A stretch of 64,000 nt of DNA from Amycolatopsis palatopharyngis (GTDB taxonomy: Bacteria > Actinomycetota > Actinomycetes > Mycobacteriales > Pseudonocardiaceae): assembly GCF_003385185.1 (NCBI RefSeq), contig NZ_PQHZ01000013.1, positions 1 to 64,000 of the forward strand. Direction: 5' to 3'. The position numbers and the translations under genes were made by a program. Shown here one piece after another: positions 16,247 to 24,977 of the stretch; the first letter of the stretch is position 1, and each line of letters begins with the position of its first letter. The notes below the pieces were generated by a model that saw only the letters and a list, made by a program, of their open reading frames with translations, did no database searches and was not told where the DNA came from.

Positions 16247-17680
16247 GTGGAAGCCATCGACCCACAATTCGGCACCGCCACCCTGTTGCTGATAGCAGCC
16301 GGTGCCGTCGCGTTGCTGTTGTTCTTGATCATGAAGGTGAAGCTGCACGCCTTCGTGTCGCTGGTGCTCGTAAGCGTGGTGACGGCCATTGCCGTCGGGT
16401 TCAGCCCCGGGGACATCCCCGACGTGCTGATGTTCGGATTCGCGGACACCATCGGCTCGGTAGCGTTGCTGGTCGCGTTCGGGGTGATGCTCGGCCGGTT
16501 GCTCGAGGTGACCGGCGGGGCGCAGGTACTCGCGGACACCCTCATCAACCGTTTCGGGGAGAAACGGGCGCCACTCGCCCTCGGTGTCGCTTCGCTGCTG
16601 TTCGGCTTCCCGATCTTCTTCGACGCCGGACTGGTCGTTCTGGTGCCGATCATCCTCACGGTTGCCCGGCGCTTCGGCGGATCGCTGCTGCTCTACGCAC
16701 TGCCGTCGGCGGGCGCGTTCGCCGCCATGCACGCGATCGTCCCCCCGCACCCCGGTCCGGTCGCGGCGGCAAACCTGCTCGGTGGCAACGTCGGACTGAC
16801 CCTGCTCGTCGGGATCCCGGTGGCCATCGTCGCCTGGTACGTCGGCGTCATGCTGGTCTCCCGCTTCCTCGGCAAGCGCGTGTACGTGCCGGTGTCGAAC
16901 GTCGTGTTCGGCGAGATGAACGACGGCCGGGACAACAACGCCTCGGAAGCCACTGAGGACGGTGCCGACCGGCCCGAGACGAAGCTGGCCCAGCGCGCAC
17001 CGTCCTTTGCCACGGTGCTGATGCTGCTGCTCATCCCGCTGGTGTTGATCTCGTTCAACACGGTGCTGTCCACGCTGGTCACCTCGGGTGTGCTCGCGGA
17101 GGGGCAGGCCTGGGTCGGCTTCCTCAGCCTGATCGGCGTCACCCCGGTCGCGCTGATGATCACCGTCATCACCGCGATCCTCGTCCTCGGCAAGCCGAAC
17201 GCCTCGATGGCCTCGGTCAGCAAGATCGTCGACAACGCACTCGGTCCGGTGTGCTCGATCATCCTGATCACCGGCGCCGGCGGGATGTTCGGTGGCGTGC
17301 TCGAACTGAGCGGTATCGGCGCAGCCCTGAGCGGGAGCCTTTCCGGCCTCGGAATTTCGCTGATCGTGCAGGCCTTCGTCATCGCGACGCTGCTGCGGGT
17401 CGCACAGGGTTCGGCGACGGTCGCCCTGACGACCGCGGCCGGCCTGATCGCCGGGTCGGTGGCCGAGGCAGGACTGAGCGACTTCAAGGTTGCGCTGCTC
17501 GTGGTGGCCATCGCGGCGGGCGCGACCGTACTGTCGCATGTGAACGACTCGGGCTTCTGGCTGGTCAGCAGGCTGTTCGGGATGGACGAGAAGACCACGC
17601 TGAAGACGTGGACCGTGATGGAGACGACGCTGGGACTCTCGGCGTTCGCGATCGCGTCGCTGCTCTGGGTGGTTACCTGA
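16247..17680 (+). CDS. gntP: Gluconate:H+ symporter, GntP family
   Basis: 477-aa inner-membrane transporter with about 12 hydrophobic segments. Typical GntP signatures are AFGVMLGRLLEVTGGAQVLADTL (about 83-105), GFPIFFDAGLVVLVPI (about 119-134), AMHAIVPPHPGPVAAANLLG (about 159-178) and ATVLSHVNDSGFWLVSRLFGM near the C-terminus. The family imports gluconate or related aldonates with protons. The start is GTG with CGGAG upstream. It converges with, and overlaps by 8 nt, the GntR-type regulator, supporting a regulated aldonate uptake unit. No gluconate kinase is seen nearby. Confidence 0.93.
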   Translation: MEAIDPQFGTATLLLIAAGAVALLLFLIMKVKLHAFVSLVLVSVVTAIAVGFSPGDIPDVLMFGFADTIGSVALLVAFGVMLGRLLEVTGGAQVLADTLINRFGEKRAPLALGVASLLFGFPIFFDAGLVVLVPIILTVARRFGGSLLLYALPSAGAFAAMHAIVPPHPGPVAAANLLGGNVGLTLLVGIPVAIVAWYVGVMLVSRFLGKRVYVPVSNVVFGEMNDGRDNNASEATEDGADRPETKLAQRAPSFATVLMLLLIPLVLISFNTVLSTLVTSGVLAEGQAWVGFLSLIGVTPVALMITVITAILVLGKPNASMASVSKIVDNALGPVCSIILITGAGGMFGGVLELSGIGAALSGSLSGLGISLIVQAFVIATLLRVAQGSATVALTTAAGLIAGSVAEAGLSDFKVALLVVAIAAGATVLSHVNDSGFWLVSRLFGMDEKTTLKTWTVMETTLGLSAFAIASLLWVVT

Positions 17681-18374
17681 TCGAAGGGTCGGCGAGCTGC
17701 CCCAGCGTCGTTACGACCTCGGCGCAGATCGCCGTCATGGCGGCCGAGGCCACCTCGGGTTCCCTTCCCGAGACGGCCTCGGCCACCACCGAATGCAGTC
17801 GGCGCGCCTCGACCTTGGGCTGCGGCGGCATGAGGTGGTGGTCGGTGCGGCCGCGCAACACCTCCTCCACCACGTGTGCGAGGCCGGCGAACATGTTGTT
17901 CCCGGAGGCCTCGAGCAGCAGCCGGTGGTAGGCGATGTCGTACTCCAGGAAGGTTTTGAGGTCACCGGCTGAGCCGGTGGTCTCCAATGCCTCGCCGAGT
18001 TCGACGATCCGGCCACGCTGGGAGTCGTCGGCGTACCGCGCGGCCAGTGCGGCGGCGGGCGGTTCGATCGCGGCGCGCAGCTGGGAGAGCTGGTGCAGCT
18101 GGGACTCGCGCTCCGGGCCGGTGAGGCGCCAGCGGATCACGGCTCGGTCGTAGATGTCCCACTGGTGCGCCGGCAGTACGGTCACTCCGGTGCGGCGCCG
18201 GCTGTCCACGAGGCGCATGGATGCGAGCACCTGCACGACCTCGCGCGCGATCGTGCGGGAGACGTCGAACTCCTGCTGGACCCATTCCAGGTTGATCGTC
18301 GCCCCCGCGGCCAGGCCCCCGGTGACGATGCGGGGGCCGAGCTTGGAGAGGACCTCCTCGTGCAGGGTCGGCAT
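17673..18374 (-). CDS. GntR/FadR-family transcriptional regulator
   Basis: 233 aa. The N-terminal winged helix (about 5-68) contains EVLSKLGPRIVTGGLAAGATINLEWVQQEFDVSRTIAREVVQVLASMRLV. The C-terminal all-helical FCD domain (about 85-225) contains RAAIEPPAAALAA and EYDIAYHRLLLEASGNNMF, including the metal-ligating D-x3-H pattern. FCD regulators bind small acids or sugar acids. Convergent overlap with gntP suggests control of gluconate uptake. Operator candidates are at 16165-16189. Confidence 0.92.
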   Translation of the reverse strand: MPTLHEEVLSKLGPRIVTGGLAAGATINLEWVQQEFDVSRTIAREVVQVLASMRLVDSRRRTGVTVLPAHQWDIYDRAVIRWRLTGPERESQLHQLSQLRAAIEPPAAALAARYADDSQRGRIVELGEALETTGSAGDLKTFLEYDIAYHRLLLEASGNNMFAGLAHVVEEVLRGRTDHHLMPPQPKVEARRLHSVVAEAVSGREPEVASAAMTAICAEVVTTLGQLADPSIR

Positions 18375-18400
18375 GCTGGGAAGCCTACCGGCGCTGCCGG

Positions 18401-18736
18401 TCAGCCCCAGAAAACTCCGTGGGGATTGCTGTCGATCTCTTCCAGCAGCGAAACGGGCTGCGTGGCTTGTGGAGCGTCCGGGTAGGAACGCCAGCGTCCG
18501 TTGCGGTCAGCCCACAGGACCGACCAGACGCCGTCCTCGTCGAGCCGCAGTTGCGCCACCTTCTGCTCGGTCCACTCCGGGCCGAGCAGCGGAGTGGGAG
18601 CATGCCGTTCCACGATCGTCAGCGACCGGCCTCGGCGCTTGCACTCCACGCGAATCTGATCGCTCAACCGTGCAGGAACCTTCTTCGCACACCACCGCTC
18701 CACCTGGCGTAACGCGAACTCCGGAACGGGAGACAT
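18401..18736 (-). CDS. DUF3024 family protein
   Basis: 111-aa protein. The pattern ALRQVERWCAKKVPARLSDQIRVECKRRGRSLTIVERHAP followed by KVAQLRLDEDGVWSVLWADRNGRWRSY is that of DUF3024 proteins, small uncharacterised proteins common in actinobacteria. I start at ATG 18736 (MSPVPEFAL) because family similarity begins there; an upstream start at 18820 would add 28 unsupported residues. Function unknown. Confidence 0.75.
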   Translation of the reverse strand: MSPVPEFALRQVERWCAKKVPARLSDQIRVECKRRGRSLTIVERHAPTPLLGPEWTEQKVAQLRLDEDGVWSVLWADRNGRWRSYPDAPQATQPVSLLEEIDSNPHGVFWG

Positions 18737-19032
18737 GCGGGCAGGAAACCTCGCCTTCGCCACCGCCTCGGTGGCAGGGGTCTGGACAACTACCCGCACA
18801 CCGTAGCGACCGCGCCGCACGGATTGCCATGGCCGCCACGAGCCCGTTGCGGCCGGCTTTCAGAGCTTTGCCTCAAGCGCGCCGCAGCATTCGGCCGCTT
18901 TCCGGAACCAGCGGCCGGTTCCGGCGCGTCACAGTCTCGTGCGCTCCTGCGGCAGCCTGTCGAGAGCGAGCCGCACGAGCGATTCACCGCTACGATCACC
19001 GACTTGTGAACACCTGACCGAAGGGGGCGGGG
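18737..19032. other. Intergenic upstream of cassette B
   Basis: About 300 nt without a supported gene. It must contain the promoter of the 19033 operon; AAGGGGGCGGGG directly precedes its start codon. No clear operator or hairpin was recognised. Confidence 0.4.
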
Positions 19033-19341
19033 ATGGACGGGTATGGCGTCGAACTGAGTGAGCTGTCCACCACCGGCGACGAGTTCATCGGCCTCGCGGA
19101 CGAGGCCCGGGAGGCGATGTCGGAGTTCAGCGGCGGCGTCGCGGCACACGAAGGCGCCAACGAGGGTTTCACGACCACGAGCAAGGTCGGCTCGCTGGCC
19201 ACGCAGTGGGAGTTCCAGATCGACGACATCTGCAAGCGCACCGCGATGGCGGGCGGACTGCTGCAGGACAGTTCGACCAGCTACCAGGAGGTCGAGGAAA
19301 CTGTGATCGATTCGCTCGGCCCGCTCGATTCGGGTAGCTGA
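19033..19341 (+). CDS. EspC/WXG100-like T7SS protein (cassette B)
   Basis: 102-aa helical protein. It has no signal peptide and the layout ELSTTGDEFIGLADEAREAMSEF...GFTTTSKVGSLATQWEFQIDDICKRTAMAGGLLQDSSTSYQEVEE, with YQEVEE near the C-terminus resembling the YxxxD/E export signal. Such proteins accompany larger T7SS substrates. A strong purine-rich RBS (AAGGGGGCGGGG) precedes the ATG. The hydrolase gene starts 6 nt after the stop, indicating an operon. Confidence 0.78.
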   Translation: MDGYGVELSELSTTGDEFIGLADEAREAMSEFSGGVAAHEGANEGFTTTSKVGSLATQWEFQIDDICKRTAMAGGLLQDSSTSYQEVEETVIDSLGPLDSGS

Positions 19342-19347
19342 TCGCCG

Positions 19348-20958
19348 GTGGTGACCTTCAGAAACCTTCGCGACGCCGATCCGGGCGCGTATGACGACAT
19401 CGCGGACAGGTGGTCCCGGCTGGCCGGTGAGCTCACCGCGACGGCCAGCGACATCAAGACGACGCTCGGCAAGCTCGACGGCTGGCGGGGCGACGCGGCG
19501 GAAGCGGCCCGCACACATTTCGAGGACGTCCGGTCGGAGTACAACACCGCGGCCGAGTACATCGAGAAGATCCCGCCCGCACTTCGCGATCTGTCCGACG
19601 CGATCACCGAAGCGCAGACAACCGTCAGCGGCGTACTGGAAACCGTGGATTCCACCTACCTCCTGTCGGTGGACCCGGACACCGGCCAGGTGCGCGCGGG
19701 TGCGGGCGGGCCCGGTGACATGCGGACCGAGGAGGAGAAGGAAGCGAATCGCCAGACGGCCCGCGACCTGACCGAGACGATCCAGGGCGCTCTCGAAGAC
19801 GTTCGCGAAGCCGACCAGGCGGCGTCCTCGGCGCTGGGCGAGACGCTGCCGTCGGCTGCTGGGCTCGAACTGGAAGCGGTCGGCGAGGGCAACATCATCA
19901 CGCCGAGCGACATTCCGGGCGACGGTGCGTCGGCGCAGGACGTGAAGCAGTGGTGGGACAGCCTCACGCCGATGCAGCAGGAGTCCGCGATCTACACCCA
20001 CGGTGACGTGATCGGCGGGATGGACGGTATCCCGGTCGAGGACCGGGACCGCGCGAACCGGATCGGTTTCGCCGAGGAACATGCCGAGCTCAACAGCCGG
20101 CACGCCGAACTGGAAGAGCTGGGTGACGCGCGGACCTCGGACCAGAACCGCGAGTACGAGCGCCTCGGCGAGACCCTGCGCGGGATGAACGCGATCGACG
20201 AGCGTCTCGAACGCGAACCGACGGACACGGTGCCGCAGTCCTACCTGCTGGACTACTCCACCGAGGGCAACGGCCGGGGCATCGTCGCGACCGGCAACCC
20301 GGACACCGCCGACAACGTGGTGACCTCGGTGCCGGGCACGGGCTCGGACCTGGCGAAGATCGGCGGCGAACTGGACCGGGGAGACCTGATCCTGTCTCAG
20401 GCCGATCGGCTATCGCGTGGCGACAACGCGGCGATCACCTGGGTCGGCTACGACGCCCCGGGCGACGTGGGTCAGGCGACCAACGCGCACTACGCCGAGG
20501 ACGCCGCCGCCGACCTGCGCGGCTTCCAGGACGGACTGCGGGCCACGCACGAGGGCGAAGCATCCAACAACACGGTGATCGGGCACAGCTACGGCTCCAC
20601 CGTGATCGGACACTCCGCACAGGGCGAGAACGCCCAACTCGACGTCGACAACGTGGTGTTCATCGGCAGCCCCGGCGTCGGGGTCGACCACGCCTCTGAG
20701 CTGCAGGTGCCTGAGGACACGAATATCTACGCGAGCACCGCGGAGAACGACATCATCCGCGGTACCCCGACATTCATCCACGGCCCGCAGCCGATCGGCG
20801 AGGATTTCGGAGCAACACCGTTCACCTCGGACGCAGGGACCGAAGGTGACTGGTACACCGGTGGCTACTCCACGGACGCACATTCGGAGTACTGGAACAA
20901 GGACTCGTCATCCCTGCGGAACATGGGTCGTATCGTCGTCGGCAACGAACCGAGCTGA
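19348..20958 (+). CDS. WXG100-domain protein with DUF1023 alpha/beta hydrolase (cassette B)
   Basis: 536 aa. Residues 1-100 form a WXG-type hairpin with KLDGWRGDAAEAAR (Trp46). A helical linker follows to about 290. Residues about 295-530 are the DUF1023 alpha/beta-hydrolase domain with nucleophile Ser414 in VIGHSYGSTVIG and a likely catalytic His in the STDAHSEYW region. This architecture is widespread among actinobacterial T7SS cargo; activity is probably esterase- or lipase-like but unproven. GTG start. The lipoprotein gene follows 26 nt later. Confidence 0.85.
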   Translation: MVTFRNLRDADPGAYDDIADRWSRLAGELTATASDIKTTLGKLDGWRGDAAEAARTHFEDVRSEYNTAAEYIEKIPPALRDLSDAITEAQTTVSGVLETVDSTYLLSVDPDTGQVRAGAGGPGDMRTEEEKEANRQTARDLTETIQGALEDVREADQAASSALGETLPSAAGLELEAVGEGNIITPSDIPGDGASAQDVKQWWDSLTPMQQESAIYTHGDVIGGMDGIPVEDRDRANRIGFAEEHAELNSRHAELEELGDARTSDQNREYERLGETLRGMNAIDERLEREPTDTVPQSYLLDYSTEGNGRGIVATGNPDTADNVVTSVPGTGSDLAKIGGELDRGDLILSQADRLSRGDNAAITWVGYDAPGDVGQATNAHYAEDAAADLRGFQDGLRATHEGEASNNTVIGHSYGSTVIGHSAQGENAQLDVDNVVFIGSPGVGVDHASELQVPEDTNIYASTAENDIIRGTPTFIHGPQPIGEDFGATPFTSDAGTEGDWYTGGYSTDAHSEYWNKDSSSLRNMGRIVVGNEPS

Positions 20959-20984
20959 GCGACAGTGATCGAGGAGGACCGCGG

Positions 20985-21512
20985 TTGTTTCGAAAAGCAA
21001 GCGTGATCGCATGCCTGCTCCTGACGCTCACAGCGTGCGGCGGGAGTGGCGGGCAAGACGGCGGAGAAACCGGGAGCGAAGAGCCAATGCGCACCATGAC
21101 CGAACAGCAGGCCGCGCAGCGCGCCGACGAACACATCCAGCGCGCGGTGGCAGCCTTGCCGGAGAAGCCGACACTGACCGTGCAGTACGAGGACTCGGCG
21201 GAATGCCTCGATCCCACAGACAACGGTCCCCGGGGTCGCTTCGAGGTCGGCAAGACGTACTGGCTGGATGGCCTGCCCGCCGACCGGAACAAGGAGTCCG
21301 TCGACGCGCTGTACGACTACTGGACGGCGAACGGCTTCCGCGTACTGTCCGACAAGCGGTCCGCGAGCGACATGTTCGTTTCGGTAGAGAACAACGACGA
21401 CGCCTTTCGAATGTCCGTGCAGCAAAGCGATGAAGGTGACCTCTCCCTCGGTGCGTCCTCCCCGTGCATCTGGCCGGACGGCACGCCACCTGCTGACGCG
21501 GACGGTCAGTAG
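20985..21512 (+). CDS. Lipoprotein (cassette B)
   Basis: 175 aa. A lipoprotein signal peptide with lipobox LTAC ends at Cys18. The mature protein is small, alpha/beta and acidic (AECLDPTDNGPRGRFEVGKTYWLDG). A TTG start is preceded by GAGGAGG at good spacing. Lipoproteins of this kind often follow DUF1023 cargo genes in Pseudonocardiaceae, so it may be a partner or a protective factor for cassette B; this is inference. No named family recognised. Confidence 0.75.
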   Translation: MFRKASVIACLLLTLTACGGSGGQDGGETGSEEPMRTMTEQQAAQRADEHIQRAVAALPEKPTLTVQYEDSAECLDPTDNGPRGRFEVGKTYWLDGLPADRNKESVDALYDYWTANGFRVLSDKRSASDMFVSVENNDDAFRMSVQQSDEGDLSLGASSPCIWPDGTPPADADGQ

Positions 21513-21527
21513 CCGACCGGCGGAGTC

Positions 21528-21971
21528 CTACTCGCCTTCCTTCTTCGAACTGAGCGTGACCGTCGAATCAACGGAGGCATCCACGCCACCTTCGGGTGAC
21601 TGAGAGACGACGATCCAGTTCCGATCCCACAAAAGCGCACGCCCCTGCCCCGTGGCGTCGACCTCGCGCAGGCCGTAGAACCCTGCTGCCTGCATCGCGT
21701 CCTGAGCCTGTTGGTGGTTCATGCCCACCACGTCCGGGACCGTCGCTGTCGCTGCTGACTCCCGGACAGGGGTAGCGGACCCCGCCGAGGTGGACTCGGC
21801 AGGTTCGACCACGGTGACCGTCGTGCCGGTTGGCAGGTCGTCGGGCTGAGCCGGATCGCCGGTGCCACCAGCGCAGGCACCAACAGACGCCACTGCGGCC
21901 AGTACGACAGCCGGTACGAGGAGCCGGGCCGGTTTTCCCGGCCAGACGGAACGCAGCGTCAAGGTCTTCAT
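21528..21971 (-). CDS. PASTA-domain lipoprotein
   Basis: 147 aa. The signal peptide ends at a lipobox, ASVGAC. A Thr/Ser/Glu-rich linker follows, then one PASTA domain (TVPDVVGMNHQQAQDAMQAAGF through GGVDASVDSTVTLSSKKEGE). PASTA domains bind peptidoglycan fragments or act as spacers in cell-wall proteins. I start at ATG 21971 with GAGAG upstream, because residues before it lack signal-peptide character. It is divergent from the flavin oxidoreductase. Confidence 0.82.
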   Translation of the reverse strand: MKTLTLRSVWPGKPARLLVPAVVLAAVASVGACAGGTGDPAQPDDLPTGTTVTVVEPAESTSAGSATPVRESAATATVPDVVGMNHQQAQDAMQAAGFYGLREVDATGQGRALLWDRNWIVVSQSPEGGVDASVDSTVTLSSKKEGE

Positions 21972-22086
21972 GAACTCACTCTCGACAAGGATCGCGCCGG
22001 ACGACCTGCCCGGACTATCCTCCATCGCTCTCGGTGCCTCGCTTGCTACATCAGACACGTGGCGAACACCGACGGCTGTCGATATG

Positions 22087-22100
22087 ATTGAGCCCTCAAT
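22087..22100. promoter_or_regulatory. Hyphenated palindrome, candidate operator
   Basis: ATTGAGCCCTCAAT: perfect 6-bp arms around CC, 13 nt before the ATG of the flavin oxidoreductase. TATGAT just before it (22083-22088) could be a -10 element. A repressor bound here would block the oxidoreductase transcript. Confidence 0.4.
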
Positions 22101-22113
22101 CAAAGGGGTGGTT

Positions 22114-22977
22114 ATGGCGGACTACGGGCACGAACTGCTTTTCGGAACCTTCATCACGCCGACTGCGGCGCAGGCACAGCACGCGGTGACACTCGCGCAG
22201 GCGAGTGAGCAGGCCGGGCTCGATCTGGCGACCTTCCAGGACCACCCCTACCAGCCAAGGTTCCTCGACACCTGGACGCTGCTGTCATACATCGCCGCGC
22301 GCACCGAGCGACTGCGTCTGGCGACGAACGTGGCCAACCTGCCGCTGCGACCGCCTGCTGTGCTCGCGCAGGCCGCCGCCAGCCTCGACCTGCTCAGCGG
22401 GGGACGTTTCGAACTCGGGCTCGGCGCGGGCGGCTTCTGGGACGCCATCGCGGCGATGGGTGGACGGCGGTTGACACCCGGCGAGTCCGTCGAGGCCACC
22501 GAGGAGGCGATCCGCGTCATCCGTGCGATGTGGGATGTCGACGAGCGAGGCGGGGTGCGGGTCGACGGCAAGCACTACCAGGTAACCGGGGCCAAGCGTG
22601 GTCCGGCGCCGGCGCATCCGATTCCGATACTGCTCGGCGCATACAAGCCGCGGATGCTGCGCCTGCTCGGCCGCCTCGCGGATGGCTGGCTGCCGTCGTT
22701 GGGCTACCTTCCCGGCCGGGAGGCGTTGGCCGGGCTGAACGCGATCATCGACGAGAGCGCGGGCGAGGCCGGGCGGGATCCACACGCGGTGCGGCGGCTG
22801 CTGAACGTCGGCCCGCAGGACGTCGCGCCCGACTCGCTGGCCGAACTGGCGGTCGAGTACGGCATCTCCACGTTCGTTCTCGCCACCGACGATCCACGGG
22901 TCATCCAGGAGTTCGGCGAGGAGATCGCCCCGGCGGTCCGGGACATCGTCGCCACCGAGCGTGCGGGGAACACCTGA
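22114..22977 (+). CDS. LLM-class flavin-dependent oxidoreductase
   Basis: 287-aa TIM-barrel protein of the luciferase-like (F420/FMN) family. Visible features are LLFGTFITPTAAQAQHAVTLAQASEQAGLDLATFQDHPYQPRF at the N-terminus, RLRLATNVANLPLRPPAVLAQAAASLDLLSGGRFELGLGAG (about 65-105) and HPIPILLGAYKPRMLRLLGRLADGWLPS (about 170-197). In actinobacteria many of these use F420, but the cofactor cannot be fixed here. ATG start with AAAGGGG 6-7 nt upstream. A likely operator precedes it. Confidence 0.9.
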   Translation: MADYGHELLFGTFITPTAAQAQHAVTLAQASEQAGLDLATFQDHPYQPRFLDTWTLLSYIAARTERLRLATNVANLPLRPPAVLAQAAASLDLLSGGRFELGLGAGGFWDAIAAMGGRRLTPGESVEATEEAIRVIRAMWDVDERGGVRVDGKHYQVTGAKRGPAPAHPIPILLGAYKPRMLRLLGRLADGWLPSLGYLPGREALAGLNAIIDESAGEAGRDPHAVRRLLNVGPQDVAPDSLAELAVEYGISTFVLATDDPRVIQEFGEEIAPAVRDIVATERAGNT

Positions 22978-23085
22978 GCTACGCGCCCCGGGACCGGCGC
23001 AGCACGTTCCCAGATCCGCGAGAAGCACGCGCTGCTCGAACCACTGGCCCGGCTGGGCATGTTCGCCGGGCAGTTGTAGCGGCGC
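22978..23085 (+). pseudogene. Possible gene-end remnant
   Basis: One plus-strand frame reads QIREKHALLEPLARLGMFAGQL and then a stop at about 23077-23079, with coding-like composition but no start or upstream part. It may be the last codons of a deleted gene. The evidence is only composition and an open frame of about 25 codons. Confidence 0.2.
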
Positions 23086-23700
23086 CTAGTCCGCGGATCG
23101 TCGACGAGACAGCGCGGTGGCGCCGCAGGTCCGGACGTGGACGAGCAGCGCGATCGCGATGATTGCGACGGTCGCGCCCCAGTGCGCGTCCGCTTCGGGG
23201 TAGGCGGCCGTCGGCACGACGTGACGCAGGCCTGGCTCGAGGTTGTGGATCAGGCCGAATCCGAGCCAGGAAAGAAGTCCGAGCAGCCCGGCCCAGAGCG
23301 GGCCGGTGAGCGGGGCCAGAGCCTGCACGAGCGCCGCCATGGTGAGGGCGTTGGCGAGCACCCAAACCCACGGCGTCCGCTCCGGCAGTCCGGGCACCAC
23401 GACGAGCACGCAGAGCGCGGGCAACATGATCTCCAACGCTGCGACGACGCCCGCGAGGACGTGGGCGCGCCGGCCGCGAGACGTGCGATCCCATTCCCAG
23501 AACCGGGGGCGGGTCAGGATGGCCATGAGAGTGGCGGCCACGATCGCGCACAGTTCGGCGACCGGAAGCCGGTTCGGGTGGACGGGCGACAGGTCGACAT
23601 CAATGACGTTGCGCCCGATCACGGCGCTGACACCAGCCGCGAGGATCGCGACCACCAGGGCCCGGTGGATGCCACGACTGAGGACGAGAGTGCGGATCAT
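23086..23700 (-). CDS. Multi-pass membrane protein of ABC operon
   Basis: 204 aa with about five or six hydrophobic helices (for example ALVVAILAAGVSAVIG, LPVAELCAIVAATLMAIL, ALEIMLPALCVLVVVPGL and GATVAIIAIALLVHV). No motif recognised. Its ATG overlaps the stop of the 23697-24977 permease (ATGA), so it is translationally coupled and likely a second membrane component of the same exporter. Confidence 0.72.
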   Translation of the reverse strand: MIRTLVLSRGIHRALVVAILAAGVSAVIGRNVIDVDLSPVHPNRLPVAELCAIVAATLMAILTRPRFWEWDRTSRGRRAHVLAGVVAALEIMLPALCVLVVVPGLPERTPWVWVLANALTMAALVQALAPLTGPLWAGLLGLLSWLGFGLIHNLEPGLRHVVPTAAYPEADAHWGATVAIIAIALLVHVRTCGATALSRRRSAD

Positions 23701-24977
23701 GCGCGCGGAACGTCGCGAAGTGTGAGGGTGCAGTTGCTGAGTTGGCGCTGGTGTCCCCGAATCCAGTCCTGCACCTGTCGCTCACTCATCCCAGCGAAGG
23801 TGCCGCTCGGTGGACTGCCGCCGGTGAGGTACGCGGCCAGGTCGAGCTGCACGGTCGTGAGGTCGCCGCTCTGCTCCGTGGCCGGCGCCGTCATGCACGC
23901 GCGGACGCCCGTGAGGGACTCGATCACTCCGGAGGGGACCGCATCGATGACTCCATCCGCCCTCAGCGGGATGATCACCGTGCTTCCCGCTGCCGCTGTG
24001 CGGAGTTCGCCGCCGAGAACCAGCGATTCGTCCCAGACAGCCTGGATGTTGAGCGGTTCGGTCCCGTATCGGGCGAAGACAGGGTCGAAGGCGGCGATCA
24101 GCGCGGGTAACTGGGGTTCGTTAGCCGCGTGCACGCAGTAGGTCATGCCACGAGCCTCCCCGCACACTTGTGCGGGCTCTGGTTCGACCGTGAACAATGC
24201 AGGCTGGTTGGCTAGGGCCACGGCGATCAGGGCGACCGGCGCGATGGCGTAAAGAGTGATGTCGGCGGCACGCAGAGCGTGGTTGCGGCCCTGCCCCGAC
24301 GACCTGCGGTGCAGCACTGTGGCCGCGAGCGCGGCTGTCGAACCGGTGAGGAGCAGGAACAGCGCGACCCGGAACACCACCAGTGGCGTCGACTCGGTCT
24401 GACCGAGCTGCGGTTCGAGATACAGGACTGGAGCCACCGGGGCGAAGGTGTCGGCGCCCGCGTTGGAGAGCACGAACAGGGCGTACAGCGCGAGTGCGGT
24501 GATCGGCACGATGACCATCGAGTGGACCAGGGTGCCCAGCACGTATCCGAGCCCGATGGCGGCCGTCATCGCCAGCACCCCGGAGAGGATGACCAGCGGC
24601 GCCGGAGAGCCGATAGCGCCGCGAACGGCAGCGGCCAGCGTCAGCGGGAGAAGCGCGAGGGCATAGGCGCCGACGAACCAGGCGATGAGCAACGTGAGGT
24701 GCCGGCCGACGGCCGCCGACCCAAGGCGAGGTGCGCGCGGCTGGGACCAGATCCGGTCGGCGGTGTTGACCCGGACCGCGTAGTAGCAGGCCGCGGCGCC
24801 CGCGATCGGGCCTGCCCAGGCGAACTGCTGGTGCCACTGAGCGGACGTCTGGCCCCACCGAGGATAGGGCCAGGGCATCATCGACCAGGTCGAGAACAGC
24901 ACGACGAGAGCGATCGCGGCCGCCGGTACGAGCAGCACGTGCGGCAACGGCCACAGGCTGGAGCGAACTCGGATCAC
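23697..24977 (-). CDS. ABC transporter permease-type membrane protein
   Basis: 426 aa with about six membrane helices in the first 260 residues (LLVPAAAIALVVLFSTW, GPIAGAAACYYAV, LLIAWFVGAYALALLPLTLAAAV and others). A C-terminal soluble, probably extracytoplasmic, domain of about 160 residues has paired cysteines (AQVCGEARGMTYCVH). The start overlaps the ATPase stop by 4 nt. Arrangement suggests an ABC-2-like exporter or channel; the substrate is unknown. Confidence 0.75.
   Translation of the reverse strand: MIRVRSSLWPLPHVLLVPAAAIALVVLFSTWSMMPWPYPRWGQTSAQWHQQFAWAGPIAGAAACYYAVRVNTADRIWSQPRAPRLGSAAVGRHLTLLIAWFVGAYALALLPLTLAAAVRGAIGSPAPLVILSGVLAMTAAIGLGYVLGTLVHSMVIVPITALALYALFVLSNAGADTFAPVAPVLYLEPQLGQTESTPLVVFRVALFLLLTGSTAALAATVLHRRSSGQGRNHALRAADITLYAIAPVALIAVALANQPALFTVEPEPAQVCGEARGMTYCVHAANEPQLPALIAAFDPVFARYGTEPLNIQAVWDESLVLGGELRTAAAGSTVIIPLRADGVIDAVPSGVIESLTGVRACMTAPATEQSGDLTTVQLDLAAYLTGGSPPSGTFAGMSERQVQDWIRGHQRQLSNCTLTLRDVPRA

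Noticed and set aside
23137..24141. 334-aa plus-strand open frame
   Set aside because: Antisense to the coupled membrane-protein genes; low-complexity, charged translation.
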